A DNA stretch of 64,000 nt from Bacteroidota bacterium (GTDB taxonomy: Bacteria; Bacteroidota; Bacteroidia; Bacteroidales; UBA12077), in contig JAHLLG010000007.1 of NCBI GenBank assembly GCA_020444275.1, positions 62,001 to 126,000 of the forward strand, written 5' to 3'. The notes below the pieces were generated by a model. That model saw nothing but the letters and a program-made list of their open reading frames with translations. It had not been told where the DNA came from and made no database searches. Position numbers and translations under genes: made by a program. Of the stretch, positions 1 through 9,747 are shown piece after piece (the stretch's first letter is position 1; every line of letters begins with the position of its first letter).

Positions 1-506
1 AATTTATCTTTAGCAGCTATCGGCATAGGGTCAACCATAACGAGTAATGGAGTAGAGATAACACCATCGGCTAATTTAACAGGCAATAAAGCAACTTCAT
101 TGTCCTTAATAGTAGCAACAGCTCTCATTTCAAGATCACCAGTTCTCATGGCTTCTTTGTACTCGAATTCACCGGCAAATTCAACAGATCCACCAGTTTC
201 AAAACCTATTACCTTATTATTAGCTTCTACACTTTCTCCCTGGTAAGTTTTAGACTCTAACAATTCTTCTCCACCGTCATATTTGTAAGCAGGAGTAAAT
301 TCAACAATTGCTTTTTTGTTGAACCATTCAGCAGGTATATCACCCTTAATTTCGTATTTTACTTTGCCAGCATGCATTTCTAATACTTTTGGCGTAACAC
401 TGTACTGAAGATTAGAAGCTTCTTCTTTCATTTTATCTAATCCACCGCAGCTACTTAGTATTACTGCAGCAAATAAGAAAGATGCTAAATAGTTGATTCT
501 TTTCAT
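1..506 (-). CDS. Outer-envelope lipoprotein, N-terminal part (truncated by window edge)
   Basis: The open frame starts at an ATG on the minus strand at 506 and runs off the left edge with no stop, so only about 168 residues are seen. The N-terminus is a lipoprotein signal peptide: a basic start (MKRIN), a hydrophobic stretch, and a lipobox ending LSSC with the modified Cys near residue 20. The mature part looks like a beta-rich periplasmic domain with repeated V-E-F-x-G type strands. I recall similar N-termini on Bacteroidota envelope proteins that carry TPR or OmpA modules further on, but that part is outside the window, so function is not assigned. It is transcribed leftward, in the same direction as the kinase gene upstream of it. 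Confidence 0.75.
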   Translation of the reverse strand, partial: MKRINYLASFLFAAVILSSCGGLDKMKEEASNLQYSVTPKVLEMHAGKVKYEIKGDIPAEWFNKKAIVEFTPAYKYDGGEELLESKTYQGESVEANNKVIGFETGGSVEFAGEFEYKEAMRTGDLEMRAVATIKDNEVALLPVKLADGVISTPLLVMVDPMPIAAKDK

Positions 507-583
507 AGTTTGATTAAGTTATTTGTTTTTAAAATTGTTACTTTCTACCTTCTGTAAAATACAAACTTAATAATGTTTTAGCT

Positions 584-598
584 AAAAAAAAAAAAAAA
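584..598. repeat. Homopolymer tract A15
   Basis: There are fifteen consecutive A residues (T15 on the minus strand) between the kinase gene and the truncated lipoprotein gene. On the minus strand the tract lies just downstream of the kinase stop, where it could serve as the U-tract of a weak terminator, but only a poor stem (CCT/AGG) precedes it. It may also be a slippage-prone tract. Confidence 0.6.
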
Positions 599-626
599 GG
601 GCCTAAAATATATATTGTATAAGGGG

Positions 627-1262
627 TTATATCGTTATTCTATTAATTCCTACCGGATATTGCCTCTCGAAAATCAGTTCTTTTATTTTAGCATAATCTC
701 TCTGATTTTCAACAAAATCCAACGAATTAGTGTCTATGATCAAATATTTTATATCGTTTTGCTGCCTAAAGAAGTCGAAATAACCATCCTGAACCCGAGC
801 AAGATATTCTTCGCTAATTTCCTTTTCATAATCTCTTCCGCGATTTGAGATATTTCTTTTTAAATTTTTAACATCGACATGCAGGTATACGTACAGATCG
901 GGCTTAGGAATTGATTTATAAATAATATTAAAAATCTGGCGGTACAAATTATATTCATCTTCCTTTAACGTTGCTCGTGCAAAAATTAACGATTTCATAA
1001 AATAGTAATCGGCTAAGGTAAACGGCCGAAATAAATCTCTTGATGTTAACTCCTGGTTAAGCTGCTGGTATCTTTCCGCAAGAAACGAAAGTTCCAGTTG
1101 AAATGAATATTTATCGGGTTCTTTGTAAAATTTTGGTAAGAAAGGATTATCGGCAAATTGCTCCAAAATAAGCTTCGCATTGTATTCTTTGGCAATCATT
1201 TTGGAAAGGGTTGTTTTCCCTGCGCCTATATTTCCCTCTATTACAATATAATTCAAATTCAC
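627..1262 (-). CDS. Deoxynucleoside kinase (dNK/dGK-dCK family)
   Basis: The 211-residue protein phosphorylates deoxynucleosides for dNTP salvage in the cytoplasm (family knowledge). A P-loop GNIGAGKTT lies at residues 10-18, an ERYQQL segment typical of the family's helical core follows near residue 63, and the C-terminal half carries an arginine-rich lid-like NRGRDYE. The length fits the bacterial dNK family. Exact base specificity cannot be read. The start is GTG at 1262; an in-frame stop lies just upstream and no ATG precedes the P-loop, though a TTG at codon 3 is an alternative. A hairpin at 1276-1312 separates it from the peptidase gene upstream. Confidence 0.9.
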   Translation of the reverse strand: MNLNYIVIEGNIGAGKTTLSKMIAKEYNAKLILEQFADNPFLPKFYKEPDKYSFQLELSFLAERYQQLNQELTSRDLFRPFTLADYYFMKSLIFARATLKEDEYNLYRQIFNIIYKSIPKPDLYVYLHVDVKNLKRNISNRGRDYEKEISEEYLARVQDGYFDFFRQQNDIKYLIIDTNSLDFVENQRDYAKIKELIFERQYPVGINRITI

Positions 1263-1275
1263 CGATAATTAAATT

Positions 1276-1312
1276 AAAAACTGCTTCAAAGATAAACTTC
1301 AAAGCAGTTTTT
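1276..1312 (-). terminator. Rho-independent terminator after the prolyl oligopeptidase gene
   Basis: A perfect 11-bp inverted repeat pairs 1276-1286 with 1302-1312, and the outer A/T run gives a U-tract for minus-strand transcription. It sits between the peptidase stop (1353) and the kinase start (1262). Because of its A/T symmetry it could also act on the plus strand. Confidence 0.75.
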
Positions 1313-1352
1313 AATACATAATATTTTAAATTTTTATAAACAATACATTTTA

Positions 1353-3470
1353 TTACTTAGAATATATCGGTTTTACTCCCATGTTATAGAAAGCAAACGC
1401 CCATTTATCAGCTGCTTCTGCAATTCTCATTCTGGTAGGTTTACCGGCACTATGACCTGCTTTTGTTTGTATTCTGATGAGTGTTGGATTTCTTCCATTA
1501 TACTTATCTTGCAATGTTGCGATGTACTTAAATGAATGTGCAGGCACTACCCGATCGTCATGATCGGCTGTAATTACCATTACTGCAGGATAATCCAAGT
1601 CACTACTAATATTATGTAATGGAGAATAATTATATAGATTCTCGAATTGTATTGAATCGTCGCTTGATCCATACTCATCAACCCAGGCCCAACCAATGGT
1701 AAATTTATGAAAACGAAGCATATCCATAACTCCTACTTCGGGAAACGCCACTTTATATAAATCGGGACGTTGGTTAATAACAGCTCCGATTAATAAACCT
1801 CCGTTTGATCCACCTTGTATTGTAAGATGATCTGGATCAGTATACTTCTGATCAATTAAATATTCAGATGCGGCAATAAAATCATCAAATACATTTTGCT
1901 TATTCAAACGCATTCCTGCTCTGTGCCAGTTTTCTCCATACTCACCACCACCTCGTATATTAGCTAATGCGAAAACGCCATTATTTTCCAACCAAACTAA
2001 TCGATCTACCTTAAAATATGGTGTATAGCTTACATTAAAACCTCCATAAGCATATAACAACGTTGGATTTTCGCCATTCAGTTTTAATCCTTTTTTATGT
2101 ACAATAAACATAGGAACTTTTAACCCGTCTTTTCCTTTATAAAACACCTGTTTAGTTTCATATTGCGAAGCATCAAAGTTCAGTTCCGGCTTAAAATAGA
2201 CTTCATTTGTTTTTGTTTTAACATTGTACTTGTACACAGTTGAAGGGACTGTAAACGATTTAAAGGTATAAAATAGCTCGTTACAACTTACCGAACTATT
2301 CATATCACTAACACTTCCAATAGTTGGCAATTCTATCTCATTCAAGAATTCACCTTTAATATCGTATAGTTCAAGTTTTGATTTTACATCAACCATATAC
2401 GATGCAATAATTTTATCCTGTGCAATAGCACATTCTTTTAAAACATCTTTTTTCTCCGGAATTACATCGATCCAGTTTCCAACATCCAGTGAATTAACAT
2501 TAATTCGAACCAGTTTGTATTTTGGAGCATTGAAATTGGTTAATACAAACAAATTATCGCCTACCTGATCGAGCACATCATAATCGTAGTTAAAGCCTGT
2601 AGTAAGTTTAACGAACTCATCATTTTTTTTCAGGTTTTTTACATACAGATTATTTCCACTTGTTGATTCGGTTTCGTATACGAACAGGTACTTTTCATCT
2701 CCTGATACTTCTGCAGAATAATTTCGTAAAGGGTAATCTTTATTTTCAAATACTACCTTATCATTGGCTTCATTATCTCCTAATTTGTGATAGTAAATTT
2801 TGTGAAACTGATTTACATTAGATAATTCATCACCTTCATCAGGTGCAGGATATCGGCTATAAAAAAAACCATCTTTATACCATGCTATTTCGGAGAATTT
2901 AACCCATTTTATGTGATCTTCAAGGTCTTCGCCTGTTTCAATATTTTTTATTAGAATCTCATGCCAGTCTGATCCGCCTCTTGCAATTTGATAGGCCATA
3001 TATTTTCCATCGTTTGAAATGGAAAAGTTTTTACTCATAGCAACTGTTCCATCTTCTGAAAGTTTATTAGGATCAATTAACACAACAGGCTCACTGTCTT
3101 TGTCCTGCATGTATAAAACCGGTTGATCTTGCACACCATCATTTTTAAGAAAGAAATACTTGTCTCCCTTTTTTACGGGTGATTTGATTGTTTCAAAAGC
3201 ATATAACTCAGTCAATCGCTCTTTTATTTTATCCCGGTAAGGAATAGCTGCTAAATAGTTTTGTGTAACTTCATTCTGCGCTTTAACCCATTCTTCCGTT
3301 TCTTCCGATCTGTCATCTTCTAACCAGCGATACGGATCTTCTACTTGTACACCAAAATATTCATCGACCTGATCTACCTTTTTTGTTTCGGGATAATTAA
3401 TACTTGAATTTTTACATGCTGTAAATCCAATTAACATGGCAATTGAAAAGAGTAGTGTCCTTTGTTTCAT
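1353..3470 (-). CDS. Prolyl oligopeptidase family serine peptidase (S9A), probable lipoprotein
   Basis: The 705-residue protein is of typical length for prolyl oligopeptidase, which cuts after proline in short peptides. The N-terminal half has the conserved VDEYFGVQVEDPYRWLED entry to the seven-bladed propeller. The C-terminal alpha/beta-hydrolase half carries the nucleophile motif GGSNGG near residue 555, the acid in DHDDRV near 640 and the histidine in GHSAG near 673, so the triad is intact. The N-terminus MKQRTLLFSIAMLIGFTAC is a signal peptide with a lipobox, so the enzyme is likely anchored in the envelope. It is monocistronic with a terminator at 1276-1312. Confidence 0.95.
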   Translation of the reverse strand: MKQRTLLFSIAMLIGFTACKNSSINYPETKKVDQVDEYFGVQVEDPYRWLEDDRSEETEEWVKAQNEVTQNYLAAIPYRDKIKERLTELYAFETIKSPVKKGDKYFFLKNDGVQDQPVLYMQDKDSEPVVLIDPNKLSEDGTVAMSKNFSISNDGKYMAYQIARGGSDWHEILIKNIETGEDLEDHIKWVKFSEIAWYKDGFFYSRYPAPDEGDELSNVNQFHKIYYHKLGDNEANDKVVFENKDYPLRNYSAEVSGDEKYLFVYETESTSGNNLYVKNLKKNDEFVKLTTGFNYDYDVLDQVGDNLFVLTNFNAPKYKLVRINVNSLDVGNWIDVIPEKKDVLKECAIAQDKIIASYMVDVKSKLELYDIKGEFLNEIELPTIGSVSDMNSSVSCNELFYTFKSFTVPSTVYKYNVKTKTNEVYFKPELNFDASQYETKQVFYKGKDGLKVPMFIVHKKGLKLNGENPTLLYAYGGFNVSYTPYFKVDRLVWLENNGVFALANIRGGGEYGENWHRAGMRLNKQNVFDDFIAASEYLIDQKYTDPDHLTIQGGSNGGLLIGAVINQRPDLYKVAFPEVGVMDMLRFHKFTIGWAWVDEYGSSDDSIQFENLYNYSPLHNISSDLDYPAVMVITADHDDRVVPAHSFKYIATLQDKYNGRNPTLIRIQTKAGHSAGKPTRMRIAEAADKWAFAFYNMGVKPIYSK

Positions 3471-3629
3471 AGGTATAATTTTAAATGTAATTTTATAAAA
3501 CCTCTATTAAATAATCATTTACAAAGACCTTAAAAGCTATAAGCTCCCAAATTTTGTTCCCAGTAAATTTATAAAAGAAATAAATGTTTTCAAAATTAAT
3601 ACATTAGATGAGATAGCAGGACATAAAAA

Positions 3630-3650
3630 AAGCAGAGCTTAACTCTGCTT
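3630..3650 (-). terminator. Terminator of pnp
   Basis: An 8-bp stem (3630-3637 with 3643-3650) with a 5-nt loop is flanked at 3625-3630 by A residues that read as a U-tract on the minus strand. It lies 22 bp past the pnp stop. Confidence 0.85.
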
Positions 3651-3671
3651 TCATATCTTAATTTTTCAATT

Positions 3672-5843
3672 TTATTCTTTTGGTTTCTCCGGATTGTTAG
3701 GTTTATTCTTTCGTTCCGGTCTTGGTAATAAAGCTTTCCTTGACAATTTCAGTTTTCCGTTTCTCTTATCAATTTCAATAACTTTCACTTCAACCTCGTC
3801 ACCTTCTTTAACTACCTCATTTACTTTTTCAACTCTTCTCCATTCTAATTCTGATATATGAAGTAATCCTTCTTTACCAGGCAGAATTTCAACAAAAGCA
3901 CCAAAGTCAACTACCGATTTAACTTTACCGGTATAAACCTTGCCAACTTCAGGAACTTCAGTAATTCCATTTACCATTTTTAAAGCAGCGTCAATCGCTT
4001 CTTTATCTTCAGCAAAAATATCTACAATACCTTCATCACCTTCTTGTGTAATTGTAATTGTAGTTCCTGTTTTCTCCTGGATATCCTGAATTACTTTCCC
4101 ACCAGGACCAATAACTGCACCAATCATATCTTTCGCAATAGTAAGTTGAACTATTCTTGGAGTATGCGGTTTGTATTCAGCTCTTGGTTCAGGCAATGTT
4201 TTAAGCATTTCACCTAAAATATGCATTCTTCCTTCTTTTGCTTGCTCTAAAGCCTGGTTCATTATCTCATACGATAAACCTTCTATTTTAATATCCATCT
4301 GACAAGCAGTAATTCCATCAACAGTTCCTGTTACTTTAAAGTCCATATCACCTAAATGATCTTCATCACCTAAGATATCAGATAATACTGCAAATTTACC
4401 AGAATCTTTATCGGTAATTAAACCCATGGCAATACCAGAAACAGGCTTTTTAAGTTTAACACCAGCATCCATTAATGCAAGTGTTCCTGCACAAACAGTT
4501 GCCATTGATGATGAACCATTCGATTCTAGAATATCAGATACTACTCGAACTGCATATGGATTCTCTTCTCCTTCGGGAACCATTCCTTTTAAGGCTCTGA
4601 ATGCCAAGTTTCCATGACCAATTTCGCGACGACCCACACCTCTATAAGGGCGTGCATCACCTGTTGAAAATGGAGGAAAGTTATAATGTAATACAAATTT
4701 TTCTGTTCCTTGAACTAAAACCTGATCAACTACTTTTTCATCTAATTTGGTTCCCAGCGTAACTGTAGTTAACGATTGTGTTTCTCCACGCGTGAAAATT
4801 GCTGAACCGTGTGTAGCAGGTAAATAATCAACTTCGCACCAGATTGGGCGAATTTCATTTGTTTTTCTGCCATCTAAACGCAGCCCTTCATCTAATATCA
4901 AGTTACGAACCGCTTTCTTTTGTACATCGTGAAAATAACGAGCAACTAACATTTCGTTTACTTCCTCTTCAGAATCTTCTCCTAATTCTGCTTTTAGCTT
5001 TTCAACATAATCTTCTTCTGCTTTTTTGAAAGCTTCTGCTCTGTCGTGCTTCGCTTTTTGTGTTTTTGCTATTTCGTAAACCTGATCATATAAATCCTTA
5101 TGAATTCTTTCGCTTAACGCTTCATCACTGGTTTCGTGAGCATATTCTCGTTTTTCAACATTTAACTCCTCAGCTAATTCTTTTTGCGCAATACACTGCA
5201 TCTTAATAGCTTCGTGCGCAAATTTTATAGCTTGTAACATCTCCTGTTCAGAAACTTCTTCCATTTCACCTTCAACCATCATTACATTATCCATGGTTGC
5301 AGCTACCATAATATCAATATCAGCTCTTTCCAGTTCTTCGAAAGTAGGATTAATCATATAATGACCATCTACACGTGCTACACGTACTTCCGATATTGGT
5401 CCGTGAAAAGGGATATCCGAAATACTTAATGCAGCCGATGCTGCTAATCCTGCTAAAGCATCAGGCATGATATCTTTATCTGCAGAAATCAGTTGAACAT
5501 TTACAAATGTTTCAGCATGATAATCGTCTGGGAATAATGGACGTAAAGCTCTATCGACTAAACGTGATACTAATATTTCATAATCTGAAGGTCTGGCCTC
5601 TCGTTTTAGGAATCCTCCCGGATAGCGACCAAACGATGCGTATTTTTCTTTATACTCTACCGACAAGGGCATAAAATCTACATCTTCTCTTGCTTCTTTA
5701 GCCGACACAACAGTGGCTAATAGCATTGTACGCCCCATTTTAACTACAACCGAACCATCTGCCTGTTTTGCCAGTTTACCTGTTTCAATGGTAATCTCTC
5801 TTCCACCACCTAAGTCGATTGTTTTTTCAATTAATTTATACAT
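3672..5843 (-). CDS. pnp: Polyribonucleotide nucleotidyltransferase (PNPase)
   Basis: The 723-residue protein is the phosphorolytic 3'-5' exoribonuclease of mRNA decay. Domains in order are a first RNase PH-like fold (about 1-145), a helical linker (about 150-310), a second catalytic RNase PH fold (about 315-545, with [11 protein letters not shown]), a KH domain with GPGGK near residue 580, and an S1 domain (about 627-697, [15 protein letters not shown]). The C-terminus ends soon after S1 in a short Lys/Pro-rich tail. It lies downstream of rpsO in the same direction, the order seen in many bacteria. A palindromic hairpin in the 83-bp gap could let the two genes be expressed at different levels. 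Confidence 0.98.
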   Translation of the reverse strand: MYKLIEKTIDLGGGREITIETGKLAKQADGSVVVKMGRTMLLATVVSAKEAREDVDFMPLSVEYKEKYASFGRYPGGFLKREARPSDYEILVSRLVDRALRPLFPDDYHAETFVNVQLISADKDIMPDALAGLAASAALSISDIPFHGPISEVRVARVDGHYMINPTFEELERADIDIMVAATMDNVMMVEGEMEEVSEQEMLQAIKFAHEAIKMQCIAQKELAEELNVEKREYAHETSDEALSERIHKDLYDQVYEIAKTQKAKHDRAEAFKKAEEDYVEKLKAELGEDSEEEVNEMLVARYFHDVQKKAVRNLILDEGLRLDGRKTNEIRPIWCEVDYLPATHGSAIFTRGETQSLTTVTLGTKLDEKVVDQVLVQGTEKFVLHYNFPPFSTGDARPYRGVGRREIGHGNLAFRALKGMVPEGEENPYAVRVVSDILESNGSSSMATVCAGTLALMDAGVKLKKPVSGIAMGLITDKDSGKFAVLSDILGDEDHLGDMDFKVTGTVDGITACQMDIKIEGLSYEIMNQALEQAKEGRMHILGEMLKTLPEPRAEYKPHTPRIVQLTIAKDMIGAVIGPGGKVIQDIQEKTGTTITITQEGDEGIVDIFAEDKEAIDAALKMVNGITEVPEVGKVYTGKVKSVVDFGAFVEILPGKEGLLHISELEWRRVEKVNEVVKEGDEVEVKVIEIDKRNGKLKLSRKALLPRPERKNKPNNPEKPKE

Positions 5844-5899
5844 AATCTTCTTTTCAATTTATTATTATTCTATATCAAGCACAATATAGTAAGAAAAAA

Positions 5900-5917
5900 G
5901 GCAATTTTAAAATTGCC
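5900..5917 (-). terminator. Palindromic hairpin between rpsO and pnp
   Basis: A perfect 18-bp palindrome with 9-nt arms lies 9 bp past the rpsO stop, with A-rich sequence on one side and T-rich on the other, so it can form a bidirectional stem with a U-tract. It is probably a partial terminator or RNA-processing site between rpsO and pnp. In Escherichia coli the same intergenic region holds a terminator and an RNase III site; equivalence here is inference. Confidence 0.7.
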
Positions 5918-5926
5918 CTTTTTATT

Positions 5927-6199
5927 TTATTTACGGATATTAAGTTCTTTAATCAGTGCTCGATATTTTTCAATATCTCTATCTTTTAAGTAATCAAGCA
6001 GCCTTCTTCTTTTTCCTACTAATCTTAAAAGTGCCCTTTGTGTACTATAATCTTTTCTGTTGGTTTTCAAATGACCTGTAAGATGTTCAATACGTCGTGT
6101 AAAAAGAGCAATTTGTCCTTCTGTTGAACCAGTATTGGTTTCTGACTTCCCGTACTCCTTAAAAATTTCTTGCTTTTTCTCTGCTGTTAAATAGCTCAT
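5927..6199 (-). CDS. rpsO: 30S ribosomal protein S15
   Basis: The 90-residue protein has the full S15 signature, including TGSTEGQIALFTRRIEHLTGHL (split here as a long helix-loop motif) and RRRLLDYLKDRD near the C-terminus. S15 binds 16S rRNA early in assembly of the small-subunit platform. It is followed by pnp, the usual arrangement. A good promoter lies at 6252-6282 on the minus strand, giving a leader of about 45 nt. Confidence 0.98.
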   Translation of the reverse strand: MSYLTAEKKQEIFKEYGKSETNTGSTEGQIALFTRRIEHLTGHLKTNRKDYSTQRALLRLVGKRRRLLDYLKDRDIEKYRALIKELNIRK

Positions 6200-6251
6200 A
6201 CCTATTACGATTTATTTAATAATTTCTTTTCTATATACACTTTAGAATGCG

Positions 6252-6282
6252 CAAAAATATCTATTTTTTTTCACATAACAAC
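6252..6282 (-). promoter_or_regulatory. Bacteroidota-type promoter of rpsO-pnp
   Basis: The minus strand reads GTTG-N19-TATTTTTG, with the -7 element at 6252-6259 and the -33 element at 6279-6282. This matches the Bacteroidota consensus TTTG-N19-TAnnTTTG with one mismatch in the -33 box. Confidence 0.7.
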
Positions 6283-6455
6283 AAAATTGGATAAAAAAGT
6301 TTGGATTTAACGATTAATTAATGCTTTAGCTGATGTTTTAAAGGGCACTGTGTACAATTAAATATATTTTTAAAAGAACTTAATAATTATTCCGGCATTT
6401 AAAGGCCTAACGAATTTTGATAACCTGTTAGGGTCCATTTATGCATATTTGATAA

Positions 6456-7481
6456 TCAGCTAAACATCACTTTTTTAAGCTTTTTTATCTGTTCCGGGTT
6501 TCCCAGAACAAACAACTGATCGTTTTCTGAAATTTTTACATCAGCTGTTGGATTAACAATATATTTATTATCAGCAGTTTTTAAACCTATAATATTGGCT
6601 CCGGTTGTACTTCTGATAGACCATTCACCAATGGTTTTTTCGGTAAACTCTGATGCCAAATCTTTACATGAAATTTCTTCGATATACATTTCGTCACTTT
6701 CACGCAACATCACGTATTCCAAAAAATCAACAATATCGGGTTGTGCAACCAGCTTTGCCATGCGTTGACCTCCAATTTTATCGGGCATAATAACATTAGT
6801 AGCTCCAGCATTGCGCAGTTTTTTATCCGTTTTAAAATTTGAAGCCCGGCTGATAATCGTAATGTCTGAATTCATAGATCGAGCTGTCAATACCACGAAT
6901 AAATTATCTGCATCGTTAGGTAAAGCAGTAATTAATGCCTTCGCTTTATCAATTCTTGCATCCATAAGGGTTTCATCCATGGTTGCATCACCCTGAATGT
7001 AAAGTAAGCTGGCATCTTCTCGGATAGTTTCCACGATAGCATCGTTGTTATCGATAATAACTACCGGGAATTTATGCCTGCGAAGCTCTTCAATTGCTTG
7101 CTTACCATTGCGGCCATAACCAACCACAATAACATGATTGTTTAACTTTCCGATCCTTGTTTTCACTTTATTATCTTTTAAATAGTTTCTTAATACTCCA
7201 TCAACAATATAGCGGGTAAGTGTTGTAACCGCATATGCAAAAATCCCAAAACTGAATACAATTAAAAATGCGGTAAAAAATTGACCAAATTCCGAAAGCG
7301 GTTTAACTTCTCTGAAACCTACCGTTGATATGGTAATTATGGTCATAAAAAAGGCTTCCGTAAACGAAAAGTCTTCGATTAACATATAGCCCGAAGTACC
7401 AGTAATTACGGTTAGCATTAGCAATCCAATGGCTATATAAAACGATGTAAAATTCTCTTTTCTTAGACGTCCAGGATTCAT
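6456..7481 (-). CDS. Two-TM potassium channel with cytoplasmic RCK (TrkA-N/TrkA-C) domains
   Basis: The 341-residue protein has two membrane helices (about 13-33 and 66-88) flanking a pore helix and filter, then a Rossmann-type RCK domain starting at about 115 with GYGRNGKQA (121-129), and a C-terminal RCK-C domain (about 255-341). This is the architecture of MthK/Kch-type ligand-gated K+ channels. The filter at residues 53-57 reads TVGFR rather than canonical TVGYG: Tyr is Phe and the second Gly is Arg. The surrounding TVGFREVKPLS block looks like a coherent variant filter rather than an error. It sits 1 bp downstream of the DUF2851 gene, so it is almost certainly cotranscribed. No clear terminator is seen after it. 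Confidence 0.92.
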   Translation of the reverse strand: MNPGRLRKENFTSFYIAIGLLMLTVITGTSGYMLIEDFSFTEAFFMTIITISTVGFREVKPLSEFGQFFTAFLIVFSFGIFAYAVTTLTRYIVDGVLRNYLKDNKVKTRIGKLNNHVIVVGYGRNGKQAIEELRRHKFPVVIIDNNDAIVETIREDASLLYIQGDATMDETLMDARIDKAKALITALPNDADNLFVVLTARSMNSDITIISRASNFKTDKKLRNAGATNVIMPDKIGGQRMAKLVAQPDIVDFLEYVMLRESDEMYIEEISCKDLASEFTEKTIGEWSIRSTTGANIIGLKTADNKYIVNPTADVKISENDQLFVLGNPEQIKKLKKVMFS

Positions 7482-7482
7482 A

Positions 7483-8751
7483 TTAGTTTTTCCGAATTAA
7501 AGAATTCCCAATTTGGCAATTTAAGCATTTTTTATGATTACAGTAACGATTTTTTAGCTGAATTAATGCCTGAGTCTCAAAAGCACTTGCCGACTTTATT
7601 CCCAGATTACTCCATTTAGTTATGATAGAATTTTTCTCAGGTTTTATGGCTTCCAAAAATTCAATGGCTCTGTTTTGCAAATCGATTAAACCTTTTGCCT
7701 TGCCATAAACAAATAAAAATGGTATGATCGTATTAATTAATAAGATATCGATCGCCGATTTTCCTAATGATTTCGATTTCTTAACTGACTCCTTGTTAAA
7801 CTGATAATGATTTTCCCAATAATCTGACGGCACTATATAAAACAATGTATAGAATTCCTTAACATTTTCTGTTTGTAACACTTTTGAAAATAGTGCAGCT
7901 GAACGATGAATAAGTTGTGCAAATTGAGCAATTCTTATGGTAGCAAAGTTACCCGGGCGAGAACGCAGAAATTTCCACAAGTGCCTTTCGATGCCTTTTA
8001 AATTAAATTTCTTTTTAAGATAAAGATATTCCTGTTTTAGTTTCTGAAAGTATTCATCGCCTTCATTTTCATCGAGAAATCCTGCCTGGCCAAATAATAA
8101 AGCTTCGATCTGAAATAGATTATCTTTATGTTTTGCCAGATACGTTAAGGGTAAAGATTTTGTTAATTGCTCAAAAGGTTCGGCATTCAATTTAAATCCA
8201 AAATTTCTGGCTAACTGTATATAAAATGCCTCTTCCCAACTGTTATTTGTCTGTTTTAATAGGTCATATATTCGATCCGATTTTTCCTCTAATCGTTCAA
8301 CTGCCAGTTTTTCTATCCAGTTCTGAATGGTAAACGAATCAACTTTATTCAGGTCGTGCTCGCATGGAATCCATGTTTCCTGTTGAATTAGTGTTTCGTA
8401 ATTATCTAATAACTTTTTATCGAAACAAAGTTCAACTGTTGGAATAGTCTCTCCATTTGCTCTTGTAATATCTTTATCGTGAGTATAAACCACTTGCAAA
8501 ACAACATTATTGTAAGCTCCATCATCTTGATGATTGTGCTTGTACCAATCGGATGAATTTATGTGTATTTCAACATTACCTGCCCAAATGGTATCCTCAA
8601 TTTTAATTTTAGCATTAAAAAAATCAGGACCAGAATCGTGATTATGCATTCCAGGTTTGATAATTTGAACCGATTTATTATGAGTAGTTTTTAGCGCAGA
8701 ATTACTAAAAAGTTGGTACTTCCAGATATAGTGTAAAAATTCTTCTTTCAT
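7483..8751 (-). CDS. DUF2851 family protein
   Basis: The 422-residue protein of unknown function belongs to a family common in Bacteroidota. Recognisable features are the N-terminal MHNHDSGPDFFNAKI and GNVEIHINSSDWYKH blocks, which look like a conserved beta-rich enzyme-like core with many His and Asp residues, and a C-terminal cysteine cluster CNHKKCLNCQIG (C-x4-C-x2-C) that may bind metal. No signal peptide is seen. It lies 76 bp downstream of pyrF and 1 bp upstream of the channel gene. The family is recognised with confidence; its function is not known to me. Confidence 0.9.
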   Translation of the reverse strand: MKEEFLHYIWKYQLFSNSALKTTHNKSVQIIKPGMHNHDSGPDFFNAKIKIEDTIWAGNVEIHINSSDWYKHNHQDDGAYNNVVLQVVYTHDKDITRANGETIPTVELCFDKKLLDNYETLIQQETWIPCEHDLNKVDSFTIQNWIEKLAVERLEEKSDRIYDLLKQTNNSWEEAFYIQLARNFGFKLNAEPFEQLTKSLPLTYLAKHKDNLFQIEALLFGQAGFLDENEGDEYFQKLKQEYLYLKKKFNLKGIERHLWKFLRSRPGNFATIRIAQFAQLIHRSAALFSKVLQTENVKEFYTLFYIVPSDYWENHYQFNKESVKKSKSLGKSAIDILLINTIIPFLFVYGKAKGLIDLQNRAIEFLEAIKPEKNSIITKWSNLGIKSASAFETQALIQLKNRYCNHKKCLNCQIGNSLIRKN

Positions 8752-8827
8752 AAAAATTTATATAAATGATGATCACTTATATAAAATTAATAAATATGTT
8801 TTAAGAGAAAAGAATCTGGAAGATAAA

Positions 8828-9658
8828 TTATACGATTCTATGATTTCGGAGTAATTGTGCCATTTCAGATTGTAGTTCATTTGCTTTTTTACTTGCCATT
8901 CGATCAAAATCTGTAGAACTATCAGCATAAATAATTGAACGGGCCGAATTTACAAGCAAACCACAATTTTCGTTCATACCGTTTTCGGCAACTTCTTTAA
9001 GGCTACCACCTTGTGCTCCTACTCCGGGAATCAATAAAAAATGATCGGGAACCAGTTTGCGAATTTCTTTTAAATGATCCGCTTTGGTTGCTCCAACAAC
9101 ATACATTAAATTATTCTTATTACCCCACTCCAACGACTTTTTAAGAACATCTTCGTATAATTTTGTGTCATTCTTTGTTTCGAGCAACTGAAAATCACTG
9201 GCGCTTTGATTTGAAGTTAATGCTAACAAAATAACCCACTTGTTACTAAATTCTAAAAACGGGGAAACGGAATCCTTCCCCATATATGGAGCAACAGTAA
9301 TAGCATCGCAACTTAACTGCTCAAAAAATGCGCGGGCATACATTTTTGACGTATTGCCAATGTCACCTCTTTTGGCATCGGCAATTACAAAAATCTCCTC
9401 GTATATAAGGTTGATATAGTTTATTGTTTTTTCGAGGCTTTTCCATCCCGACACACCATGTGCCTCATAAAAAGCAATATTAGGTTTGTAAGCAACTGCA
9501 TATTGAGCAGTAGCATCAATTATTCGTTTGTTGAACTCAAAAACGGGATCTTCTTCCTTCAATAAAAACGAAGGAATTTTGGTAATATCGGTATCTAAAC
9601 CTACACAAAGAAAACTTCTTTTTCTTTTAATCTGTTCACATAAAGCATCGTAGTTCAT
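8828..9658 (-). CDS. pyrF: Orotidine 5'-phosphate decarboxylase (type 2)
   Basis: The enzyme converts OMP to UMP, the last step of de novo pyrimidine synthesis. The catalytic Asp/Lys block [15 protein letters not shown] lies at about residues 94-108, preceded by [12 protein letters not shown], which marks the longer type 2 form. A longer reading from TTG at 9673 is possible, but the ATG at 9658 ([16 protein letters not shown]) matches the usual family start and is preferred, giving 276 residues. It lies between prfA and DUF2851 in a same-strand run with gaps of 74-90 bp. Confidence 0.96.
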   Translation of the reverse strand: MNYDALCEQIKRKRSFLCVGLDTDITKIPSFLLKEEDPVFEFNKRIIDATAQYAVAYKPNIAFYEAHGVSGWKSLEKTINYINLIYEEIFVIADAKRGDIGNTSKMYARAFFEQLSCDAITVAPYMGKDSVSPFLEFSNKWVILLALTSNQSASDFQLLETKNDTKLYEDVLKKSLEWGNKNNLMYVVGATKADHLKEIRKLVPDHFLLIPGVGAQGGSLKEVAENGMNENCGLLVNSARSIIYADSSTDFDRMASKKANELQSEMAQLLRNHRIV

Positions 9659-9747
9659 AAACTCAGTTTTCAATGTTCAATGACGAATTATCCGATTGCA
9701 AACTTTAAAATAAAACTTCAAACTCCTCTAATTGTTCACTACTTTTA

